From Setoptus koraiensis (lineage: Eukaryota; Arthropoda): 64,000 nt of DNA. Shown in pieces: positions 1-9,077 of this stretch; within the stretch, counting starts at the first letter, position 1, and each line of letters starts with the position of its first letter. The notes beneath the pieces are model-generated. The model was not told the origin of the DNA, ran no database searches, and saw nothing but the letters and a program-made list of their open reading frames with translations. The stretch is taken from assembly GCA_048013815.1 (NCBI GenBank), contig CM106585.1, positions 2,852,001 through 2,916,000 on the forward strand. Direction: 5' to 3'. The position numbers and the translations under genes were made by a program.

Positions 1-612
1 TTGAGGAATGTTCAAGTTGATAGATTTCAATATAGGTATAAATGAGCATTTTTTTGAGCATATCATTAGATCATTGACTAAACTTTGTTTCCTTGAAATA
101 CTATAGCAAACGTTTTCAAAGATTACTGCTTGACAAAATTGATATTTGAGCGCAACAATTGCATGTGTTGGATGAGCTTCACTATGCTCCGCTTCTCTTT
201 GTTTATTTGCAATATAATCAATTTGACTAGTATGATTAGTTTCAGGTAACGTATAGTTGCTGAGCTTTTTAAGAACGCCACTAACAGGCTTGCTTGGTCC
301 GTATCCATCATTTGTATCAACGAATCCCTGATTGGAGAAAGCGTATTTTTCGTTGTTGTGCGATTTACTGCAACTTTTTGTTTTAATTTTATCATTTGTA
401 TTCAGTGGTTTTTTTATGTGGTGAGATGACATGTAATTACGTAACACTGGCGGAGAATCTTCGTTACTTATTGCAGTCTGGAGGTTTTTGCTACACATAT
501 CTTGAGTTTGACAATTTTGATTCACTTCTCTCGTCGTCTTGTGATCTTTTTCAGTGGCCAAATCAACATAGCGCGACTCGTGATGAACTTTAGGACAATA
601 GTTCACTGCCAT
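1..612 (-). CDS. Partial unrecognised protein, N-terminal 204 codons, open at left window edge
   Basis: Read on the minus strand from an ATG at 612-610, the frame stays open for 204 codons to base 1, so this is the 5' part of a gene leaving the window. An in-frame TGA lies a few codons upstream of the ATG, which supports this start. The protein begins MAVNYCPKVHHESRY and is polar, rich in Asn, Lys, Ser and Thr, with scattered Cys. I see no signal peptide, membrane segment or known domain. A 612-base stop-free frame in such AT-rich DNA is unlikely by chance, but I do not recognise the family. It may be only the first exon. Confidence 0.5.
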   Translation of the reverse strand, partial: MAVNYCPKVHHESRYVDLATEKDHKTTREVNQNCQTQDMCSKNLQTAISNEDSPPVLRNYMSSHHIKKPLNTNDKIKTKSCSKSHNNEKYAFSNQGFVDTNDGYGPSKPVSGVLKKLSNYTLPETNHTSQIDYIANKQREAEHSEAHPTHAIVALKYQFCQAVIFENVCYSISRKQSLVNDLMICSKKCSFIPILKSINLNIPQ

Positions 613-2944
613 TTTTATTGCGACTCAACCTACCAGCCGTTATCGTCAACAATGATGATACTGACCACTACAGCGGGATAGAATACATTGATCGAAATAG
701 TTTTAATTGTTCGCTGTGAAGATGGACAATGCTGACGCTGTTTATTACTACGAAAACACTCTAAAGAAGATTAAACAATTCATCTCTCTTCCTTGTTGTT
801 AGTGTTTAGTTCAAGATAAGATCGACTATCACTTGTTGCCCTGTTCGTTCGACTTGAATCTGGTTTAATTTGCTGATTTGCTTCGTACGACTTTGATTCT
901 CGGTGAACTCGTTGTTGTTGTTATAAGCAGTAATCTGGCACATTAAGCGAGATGTTTGATTCTAACGGATAGAGACACTAACAAATGGATGAAGCAACGA
1001 AGTGCATGTTGAGCAATCAGTTAATGGCAATGGCAATGATATTCAATTTGAGATTCATTCGATCTGGCTCGTAAGGCTGATAATGAACGAGAGCGACAGA
1101 TTAATCGAGACAAACACCTGAATGATTGATTATGTTGTTGAGCTATCTGTTCATTCAGCACTTTTCCTTCCTTCGATAGATTTTATTATTTTGGATTTAT
1201 TACGTGTTATTTGTTTATTCAATTTTTGAATGTTTACGACTGTCTTTCCTGGGCTAGGTCTAACTAGAATAGCATATCTTCTGCACTGTTCGTTGATGGC
1301 ACAATGAGCATGCAATCAAAGAATTTTCAACTAATCACGATAACATCCACTTTTTGCCTCTAACAATTTATGCCATTACACAATAACAAACTAACCAACT
1401 ATATATGGCACATGGTTCAGTTCAGTAACTTGGACAAGGGACGTTCCTCGTTCGATGAGTCAAATTCTTGTTTGTTTCTTTTCGCTTACTTACTCGTTCA
1501 AGTGTGTGATATCAATCACTGAATATATCCAACTATAAATGAAGAGGAGATTCAAGATAAATCTCTAACCCCTAAAATATCAAGACAGTGACCGCCCTCG
1601 TTCATGCACTCTTTTATCTTTCTTTTCACTACAACTATGAAACTAAGTACAGCCCATGCTTATATCATAATGGTGATTGGTAGTGTTCAAATAACTATAA
1701 TGAGCAACATAAGGAAGTCTGTGCGTTTAACTTTCTTCATTTATGTAACCAGTTTTGCACTCGTATTGGCGATGCTTGGCTTCCTATTTTTTCGATTCAT
1801 TGCAAAGCATTCTTCTGACTTTAACTAACTAAATGTTATACCAGGCCCACAAAATCCATTCTAAAACATAATCAATAATAATAGCTTACACAAGTACAAA
1901 TTGTCATGAAGGAAAGAAAAACCCCTATCGAGAGAAAATGCAGCAAGTCCGAATTGAATATGATAATTCTCAGCCAATATAATGATGTGTATACGTTTCA
2001 ACTAAAACTGGTCACAGCACGCACATGTGATAGAGAGTTTTGTAAAGGATAGTTTATCTTTAGGCAAATGGTGATGATCAAGCCCTTTCAGCTATTACGA
2101 GTTAGTTGGTTAGTTAGTCAGTTAGTTAGTTAGTTAGAGTGTTGCTTAATCTAAATTAAGTATTGCCTTCTCTGCACTCGCGAAAGTTAACTTATTCAAT
2201 TGGTACAATCGGGTTGGGTTCGATACAAGCAACTACTGCTTGACGCCAAGACTTGACTTTCACTTCCAATGTCCGTTAGTTTTCTTTTTGTGTAATCGTC
2301 TGTCAAAGCGAAGAGAAGTTTTTACATTCAGTTCAGACTGAAACTGGTGGTGATTTTTCTTTCTCAAATAGCTGATAGAGATAATGGCAAAAAAAACTAG
2401 TTAGCGTCTCTCTGCTTGCCTAGCAGGCACATAATCCAATCGTGCAGCCTTGAATAAAACGCGCGTTGCTCTTGGCAAAGGTTGCTCGCCGATTTGTCCG
2501 TCTAGCCAGCCTTTCTAGCTCGAAAATGATGAAATGATTCGATAAAATATTCAACCAACAAGGTTATTATCTACAAGTTGGTACGTATATAATGTTCAAC
2601 AAGTTTTTCTTCAATTTGATTACGGAAACTCGAGGTTCGAGTTTCAAAATTGTGACGTGAACACGGGGACGGGAGATGGCTCCCACACCGCGGGGCAAAT
2701 TCACCATGAGAGGATCTCACTTTTTAATTCTATTTTTTATGGGGTCACCATGACTTTATCCGAGAAAGTCTACCCGGCTAGAATCCCAGGAAGAGGAAGT
2801 CTAGAAGAAAACGCTCACTACGAAGTGTTTCCATTTTTTTTTTATTCAATTTTGCCGCCCGAAAAACGTGAAAAAAATGAAAAACGTGAGCATTTTCCGC
2901 ATTCTGACCATACGTTCACGATTAGGTGAACCTTACCAGAGAAG
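613..2944. other. Intergenic region upstream of the FAM210-like gene
   Basis: AT-rich DNA without a convincing reading frame; a 74-codon hydrophobic frame at 1604-1828 has no support beyond its length. It holds a degenerate TTAG tetranucleotide run at about 2101-2140 and a perfect small inverted repeat, GAAACTCGA at 2625-2633 and TCGAGTTTC at 2637-2645, around a 3-base loop. A short GC-richer stretch near 2655-2710 may be 5' UTR of the FAM210-like gene. Confidence 0.5.
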
Positions 2945-3268
2945 ATGTCTAAAATATCTACATTTGAGAAATTCAAGACACTTATTAAGAAATACTGGTT
3001 CGTGGCATTACCGGTGCACGCGGCGACATCAGTCGTTTGGTTTGGAAGTTTCTATGGAGCCACTAAAGCCGGCTTGGATTTTGTGCCCTTACTAGAGAAG
3101 ACACCCATACCGGAAAAGTATATCCAACCGTTGAAAAAAACAGATGTAGGAAACATAGTCATAGCTTTAGCCATGTATAAGTTAATAACCCCCATCAGAT
3201 ATGCTACAACTATAGGAGTGACATCAAAGTCAGTTAAATATATTAGGGCACGAGGATTTATTAAATAA
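2945..3268 (+). CDS. FAM210: FAM210-like protein (DUF1279 domain)
   Basis: 107 residues, almost all of it a DUF1279 domain. The run LPVHAATSVVWFGSFYGATKAG matches the IPVHxxTSxVWFGxFYYAxxKG signature of FAM210A/B, followed by VPLLEK, then ALAMYKLITPIRYATTIGVTSKSVKYIRARG, matching ALYKIATPARYTVTLGGTSxTVKYLRSHG. Family members are mitochondrial membrane proteins; human FAM210A supports mitochondrial translation. This one has only a short basic N-terminus (MSKISTFEKFKTLIKK) and no long targeting extension, so an upstream exon could be missing. The last codons and TAA overlap the 3' coding end of RABL3 on the other strand by 8 bases. ATTAAA at 3260-3265 or AATAAA at 3629-3634 could serve as poly(A) signal. 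Confidence 0.88.
   Translation: MSKISTFEKFKTLIKKYWFVALPVHAATSVVWFGSFYGATKAGLDFVPLLEKTPIPEKYIQPLKKTDVGNIVIALAMYKLITPIRYATTIGVTSKSVKYIRARGFIK
3257..3268. terminator. Shared bidirectional stop and poly(A) signal block
   Basis: The 12 bases TTTATTAAATAA hold the FAM210 stop (3266-3268, plus), the RABL3 stop (3261-3263, minus), an ATTAAA on plus (3260-3265) and an AATAAA on minus (3257-3262). Which signals are used cannot be seen from sequence. Confidence 0.55.
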
Positions 3269-3848
3269 TGATTCTGTTGAGTTTTCTTTCAATAACTTTG
3301 TTAAAAAAAACGTTCAGCCTTCGACAGTTCTCTCTACCGTATTCTGTGGTTTCATCAAATGTGAGCACATCCAATGAATTCACTTTCAAACCCTTCTCTT
3401 CCGAATTTCTAAGCGATCCTGACATTGACAACTGTGAATAACTATTTGCCGGCGCTAGATCTATCTTTGTTGCTATTGTTATTATTGGAATATTATGATT
3501 TATAGATGATTCGAGATCCATTGTCAATGAAGATTGCTGAGTTGCTTCATTCAACCACTCATTTAAATTGGTCTTGGATTTTGAATTTGTTGAATCATAG
3601 ACAAGCATGATTCCATGATAATTTGAATAATAAAATGATCTAGCAATCTTGTGATTTATCGAACCTCCAATGTCCCAAAATTCTAGGTAGCAAGTTTCAT
3701 GTATCAATTTAACATCTAAAGAGCATCCAATTGTCCATTGGGGTGAATTTAACACAGTCGAATGACATATCAGGTGTATGAGACTAGATTTACCAACTCC
3801 AGAGTCACCCAAGACTAATATCTTGGCACTGGGTAGGCCATAGTGCAT
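3261..3848 (-). CDS. RABL3: Rab-like small GTPase RABL3
   Basis: 195 residues in one exon. The P-loop ILVLGDSGVGKSSLIHLIC, WTIGCSLDVKL, the switch II region LEFWDIGGS, YHGIMLVYDSTN, and IATKIDLAP as guanine-recognition motif follow human RABL3 order and spacing, including the RABL3-specific GDSGVGKSSLxHLxC and CSxDV. RABL3 is a dimeric GTPase lacking C-terminal prenyl cysteines, linked to RAS prenylation and cell proliferation. The start is the first ATG before the P-loop. The C-terminus (FFNKVIERKLNRIII) aligns with FFDKVIEK of human RABL3 and stops there, so the roughly 30-residue human tail is absent. Its AATAAA (3257-3262, plus TTTATT) overlaps its own stop and lies inside the FAM210 coding end. 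Confidence 0.92.
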   Translation of the reverse strand: MHYGLPSAKILVLGDSGVGKSSLIHLICHSTVLNSPQWTIGCSLDVKLIHETCYLEFWDIGGSINHKIARSFYYSNYHGIMLVYDSTNSKSKTNLNEWLNEATQQSSLTMDLESSINHNIPIITIATKIDLAPANSYSQLSMSGSLRNSEEKGLKVNSLDVLTFDETTEYGRENCRRLNVFFNKVIERKLNRIII

Positions 3849-5115
3849 TATGATTTGATCCGGATTCCTGATTTAAGATTATCTGTGATTAAAATGATTT
3901 GAATTCTACTATAAACAGTATGTTTATATACCACACAGAAAGAACAGACAACATTTGGTTGGAAATGGAATGATTCACTAGAAACTGCTCTCCATGCAAC
4001 ATATATCAACAATGAACAGTCAGGTAGACACACGAACAAATGTAAGACAGGCTGGCACTCACAAATACATGGTGTACCATTCTAGTTTGCAACGCATACA
4101 GCCGTATAGAGTTGATCACACCTAGAAAGTTCATTGCAGCAACATTTATTTGACTAATAAAGCTCATTTTGTTGCAGACGAACCATTATCTACAACTTGT
4201 CACATCATATTAATACAAAAATATATACTTTTATTATATTATAAGAATATTTTATTTATTTTTTATAAATAAAACATTTAACAAACGCAACAATAGTTAA
4301 TCATTTTTAACAGCATGTCCATAACCAATATCAATTTGTCATATCACATAACGTGAGGTCATCATCAAATGGACTGATCTGGGAATACAACGATAAGAAG
4401 TTCGAGCACTGATGAAACAGCTGGATTTTATCCACTTACTACTTACGATAAGCTGCATAGAGCCTCACGTAGAAACATTTAGAGATTACGACAATATCTC
4501 AGCCAATCAAGACAGTCCATTCTGATGTAAATGGATTCAATGGTTTTAGGATGTCAATGATGAATTAAAAAATATATAAGAATTCTTACGATAAATGTCC
4601 TCGAATATGTTGCGTTCTGCGACGCCCTTATCGTTCAACCGACAATCAGCAAGGTGATATATATTTTACTCAATCTCATTGTCAACCTAACTAGGTTGTC
4701 TATGACTATCAATAATCAACACTTGAAACACAATAATATTCAGGACTATGATATCAAGGAGCCATCATTTATTCATGGGTTAGATTCCAATGGGCATTTT
4801 TAGCCTTCGATATTATTTCAATGAGTATGCTTTAGACTCGACGCATACTATCATCAGTAGTAGCCGACCAACCTAACTGATCGATTATTTATGCTTGATC
4901 AGATCAAAGAAAACATTTTTGTTGTTGTCAGAAGCAATCACTATACGGTCGAAACCTAGAGTTGAAGGTTGTATTTCAAATTTTCTCTATATTTCTAGAC
5001 TATAGCAGCAATCAATTCGTCTTCAATCATAAAAGGAAGCTCATAGAGGGAAAGAAAATTTTGAAGGAACAGCTTATTGATCTTCCGTTTTGCAAAGCTG
5101 TTCTAGACTACACTG
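3849..5115. other. Divergent intergenic region between RABL3 and PAK
   Basis: AT-rich, no convincing frame. It must hold the RABL3 promoter (minus) and PAK upstream sequence (plus). A perfect 10-bp AT inverted repeat (arms 4250-4259 and 4265-4274) contains AATAAA on both strands. An upstream noncoding PAK exon could lie here but is not identifiable. Confidence 0.5.
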
Positions 5116-7725
5116 ATGTTCGACGAATCCAATGAGGAGAAGCCTCCGGCTCCGCCTGTCAGGCTCACATCTACACTACAGTCAAAAAATTACATTAAAA
5201 TAGATCTACGTCCATTACCCAAGACGCCTGAACCAGTACCACAGCCTTCCGACGGCAGTCATAGAAGTAGATTTAATATAATATCTAAATCCTTTAGAAA
5301 TAGTAAGAAAACGATCAATATCGGGAGTAATACTAATAATGAGCAGTCAGAAAAGTCCATCATTTCAGGTCCCACTGATTTCGAACACACTGTGCATGTT
5401 GGTTACGATCCGATCAAGGGTGAATTTACTGGCATGCCAGAATCATGGGCTCGTCTCCTCAAAGAAGCTGATATTACCAAAAGTGAGCAGAAAAAGAACC
5501 CGGAGGCTGTCCTTCATGTTCTAAGATGGTTTGAAAAATCAAATAACTGTGAGAAAGATGGCAAATTCATGAAGATGACGAAAGAGGCTGAAAGCAATTT
5601 CTCAGATCTATCTAACCTCAGCAATATGTCTACGGGTTCACCAAATGTGTCTAATAACTATGACAATCGTTACGTGGGTCCTAGTCCTTCCACTACAACT
5701 ACTTTTGCATCATCCAATTCTTCGCCAACTTTCGTCACCTTTCATCAATCACCTCAAAATCTAAAATATCAGCAAGTCAACGGGGATAACGATAGAACAT
5801 CAGATGGTTCTAATGAATCTTCCGTCCAATCTGTGGTCCAAAACATGAGTGAAACTAATGTCAAAAACAATATATTAAACGGAGACATGACTTCAGCTAG
5901 GTCTGAGAAACAGCAAGTGATGCAAGACTCTCCCGTGTACATTCAAACTCCGTCCCTAAAAGAGGCACTCGATAATCATTATGTAAATGCTCACACTACT
6001 AGAGTTATGCCGCTTCCATCCACGTCTACTTTTCGCCCAAATGCTACAAATAATAAACTTTCCGAACGCATTGCTGATATTGAACTTGGGAATAATGCAA
6101 AGAACAACTTTAAGATGGAGCTCTCTCTTGATGGAACACAATCAGATGCATATAAATCAAATTCTCTAGGTAGCCATAAATTAGTTAAATCAAAATCAGC
6201 TGACGCGGCTAAGCAAAGCGCCTCCAAGAATCAAGCTGACAAGATGGACTCGGGATATGCAAACTCTCCAGCTATATCTCCACCGCAGAATTCATACAAT
6301 CTACCCGCAGAGCCTACTGAAACAACCACATCGGATCCTGCGAGCGATGCCACTTATCTATCACCTAAAGATTCTCCTTCTGGCCCACTCAAGAGCCAGC
6401 ATAAATTCAATTCAAATGTGGTTGGTCGAGGTCCTCCAAGACGATACCTGAACCCTGAGAAAAGCAAAGAAAATCCAATTTTGAATAAATTAATGGCCAT
6501 TGTATCTGAAGGCGATCCGAGAGAGAGGTATACCCCTATGGGTCAAATTGGACAAGGTGCTTCCGGATGCGTGATCACGGCGATTGATCGTGAGACTGAT
6601 ATGATAGTCGCCATAAAGCAGATGAATCTTGATCAACAGCCCAAGAAAGAATTCATATTAAATGAGATTCTGGTCATGAGAGAAAACAGGCACCCTAATT
6701 TAGTCAATTATCTTGATTCTTATCTAATCAAATCAAGAAAGCACAATAAGAGAGAATGGATATTATGGGTCGTGATGGAGTATTTGCATGGTGGTAGTCT
6801 GACAGATATAGTCACCGAAACTCGGATGGAGGAATATCAGATTGCCACTGTCTGTCGAGAGGTTTTGAAAGCATTAGAGTTTTTACATAGTAATCACGTG
6901 ATACATCGAGACATTAAATCAGACAATATTCTTTTAGGTATGGATGGTAGTGTGAAATTGACAGATTTCGGTTTTTGTGCACAAATTGCTGAACAAAATA
7001 AGAGAACTACAATGGTGGGAACGCCATATTGGATGGGTAAGTAATTCAATTGATAGCTTTTATCATCAAAAATAAAAACTGGAAACAATTTTTGTTTTAA
7101 CGTCATATGTTTATATGTTATTCCAGCTCCCGAAGTGGTCAAACCAGAGCGCGCAGATGTTGAAGGTTACGGCCCGAAAGTAGATATATGGTCGTTGGGT
7201 ATAATGGCTATCGAGATGATTGAGGGTGAACCACCTTACTTGGTGAGTAAAGTCTAAGAGGAGGATTGGAAAGTTCAATTCATTTCAAATGAGAAACATT
7301 ATTTATATTTTTTTATAATCTGACCATCTTTTACTTCTTTTCTTAAAATAGAATTTGGCTCCATCCAGGGCTTTATACATCATAGTGACCACCGGGAAAC
7401 CTGAGTTTAAACGGGATTATTTATCCGCTGACTTTCAAAATTTCCTTGATCAATGTTTAGAGGTTGATGTTGAGAGAAGAGGTACAGCTACCAGTTTGCT
7501 TTCGGTAAGTAAATCTATATCGATTCGACAAATTTCAAATATTTTTTCATTGTAAAAATCATCGAAATCTAAATAGGAACGTGACAACTTTTAACCCGAT
7601 GAACATTGTTTGATTCATTCCTCCTTCTCTTTGAGCAGCATCCCTTTATAAAGCTCGCTCAACCAGTGTCAGTTCTATGTCCTCTGATTTTGGCCACCCA
7701 AGAGGCTCAAAGATCATACAGTTAA
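5116..7725 (+). CDS. PAK: Group I p21-activated Ser/Thr kinase (PAK), four exons
   Basis: Exons 5116-7036, 7127-7242, 7352-7504 and 7639-7725 (GT/AG introns of 90, 109 and 134 bases) give 758 residues. An N-terminal PPAPPVR Nck-SH3 motif is followed by a CRIB/autoinhibitory segment from residue 83 ([16 protein letters not shown], then [13 protein letters not shown] and [14 protein letters not shown]), a long Ser/Asn-rich linker (about 150-440), and a C-terminal kinase. Visible residues: VAIK Lys501, HRD Asp599 in [11 protein letters not shown] Asp617, activation-loop Thr632 in [14 protein letters not shown]. Family role: Rac/Cdc42 effector controlling cytoskeleton and MAPK signalling. Odd: residues 538-549 ([12 protein letters not shown]) replace the four-residue VGDE of human PAK1 between DSYL and LWVVMEYL, a net gain of eight. 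The C-terminus ([17 protein letters not shown]) matches PAK1. Confidence 0.95.
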
Positions 7726-7971
7726 TCAATTAGTCACCCGTAAAGAAACCACCAAAAGAATGTGAAACAATCAAAATAATTCCTCCGATTCTAGCACGTT
7801 CTGAGCACATTTGAAGGTTATCTTTTCAATAGCAATATTGGCAGTATCAACTCAATTAGGACTATAAGGATGTATGATTATACATATGCACAGAGATTTT
7901 ATGATTATTTACATTTGTAAATATATGTTTAATATATATTTGGTATCTAATCCTCTTGTTTTGTATCCAAA

Positions 7972-7977
7972 AATAAA
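7972..7977 (+). terminator. AATAAA poly(A) signal of PAK
   Basis: Canonical AATAAA 247 bases after the PAK stop in AT-rich 3' UTR-like sequence. Confidence 0.5.
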
Positions 7978-8212
7978 AGATAAGAGTAACTTAATGAATG
8001 AATAAACAAAAGAGACGACAACGAAGTATAGGGTAGTTTCTACGATACCGTCTCACTATCACTTTTGGACTGTGTCCATCTTTCATTGCTAGCTAATAAG
8101 TTGTTGTGCAATCATGCGCTTAAATAACAACAGATAACTGGTATTAGTTTAAGAAAATGAATGGATGAGTTGAAAGAATTGGAGAGAGGAGTCGATGGAT
8201 ATAGAGTGAGTA

Positions 8213-8310
8213 GTTGCCCTGAAAAAAGGCCATCGGCAGGCCAAATGGCTGGCTTCTCCGTCTCATTCTAACTTTAGCGTCTTCATGGCTGCGAACACTT
8301 CAGAAGTATG
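8213..8310 (+). repeat. Module copy 1 of 3
   Basis: Begins GTTGCCCTGAAAAAAGGCC, then ATCGGC; after a spacer come GCGTCTTCAT (about 8277) and a CACTTCAGAAG block. It shares this order with copies near 8640 and 9000. The A-run length differs between copies by two bases, so the modules do not keep one reading frame. Confidence 0.6.
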
Positions 8311-8639
8311 TGTTCATGCGACTTGAGATGCATGTATAGCAAGAGTAAACAGTCTATGTAGTTAGCTAAATAGTTTTGTATCACTAACTAGAGTGAACTA
8401 AGAGATCCCGATGGAGTTAGCCATCACAGAAACAGAGTTATAATCATTAGTATTACTAATAAATGTACCTTAGGCAATAATCTTGCTCAAAAACAACAAG
8501 AGCAAAGGCTGGCAAACTGAATAACAGGTAACCAGCGTTAGTCGTGGTGTAAATTTTGAGTAGGGAGAAAGGTGAGCCCTGCTTCTAATGGTGGTACTAG
8601 AAGTGGTCGTCTTCGGCGTCTGGTTCACTGAGTGAAGCT

Positions 8640-8720
8640 GTTGCCCTAAAAAAAGGCCATCGGCTACAAATATTGGCTTGTCTCATGGCGTCCTCATCCC
8701 GATGTCAACTTCGGAGAAGA
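8640..8720 (+). repeat. Module copy 2 of 3
   Basis: GTTGCCCTAAAAAAAGGCC followed by ATCGGCT, then ATTGGC, GGCGTCCTCAT and CAACTTCGGAGAAG. It is the copy closest to the apparent consensus, about 427 bases after copy 1. Confidence 0.6.
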
Positions 8721-8999
8721 AATTATGAAGAAGATAAGTCTAGATGTATATCACTACCAAGTGAACTGTGAGTGAGCGAATTCAAACTAAACTAAACCAA
8801 AATTTTCTTTTTCTCTCTCCCTCTTTCTCTCCATCTCTTATTCTTATTCAAACACAAACATTCGGTGAATGATTCACTTTTCATTACTCAATGTGCGACT
8901 AGCTAAAGCATTCATGCACAACAACGGTAACATCATCAGCAACAACAACAACAACAGGATTGGCCAAAGCTTCTAAGAGAGCCTGGTTAAAGTCAGTTA

Positions 9000-9077
9000 G
9001 TTGCCCTAAAAAGGCCATTGGCTATTAATAATAGCAAGTAACAACTATTGGCGTCATTTCCAACTCGAATTGTTGTA
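9000..9077 (+). repeat. Module copy 3 of 3
   Basis: GTTGCCCTAAAAAGGCCAT followed by TGGCTAT, then ATTGGCGTCAT and CCAACTCGAA. About 360 bases after copy 2; its A-run is two shorter than in the other copies. Confidence 0.6.

Noticed and set aside
1604-1828. 74-codon hydrophobic frame that might be a small membrane protein
   Set aside because: No family match, no conserved motif, and isolated in AT-rich intergenic DNA where hydrophobic chance frames are common.
2625-2645. GGTTCGAG inside a small palindrome, resembling a tRNA T-loop
   Set aside because: No acceptor stem, D-arm or anticodon arm can be found around it; it is a 9-bp hairpin only.
8213-8240. The AAAAAAGG run of the module as a ribosomal frameshift slippery site
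   Set aside because: No long reading frame surrounds any of the three copies.
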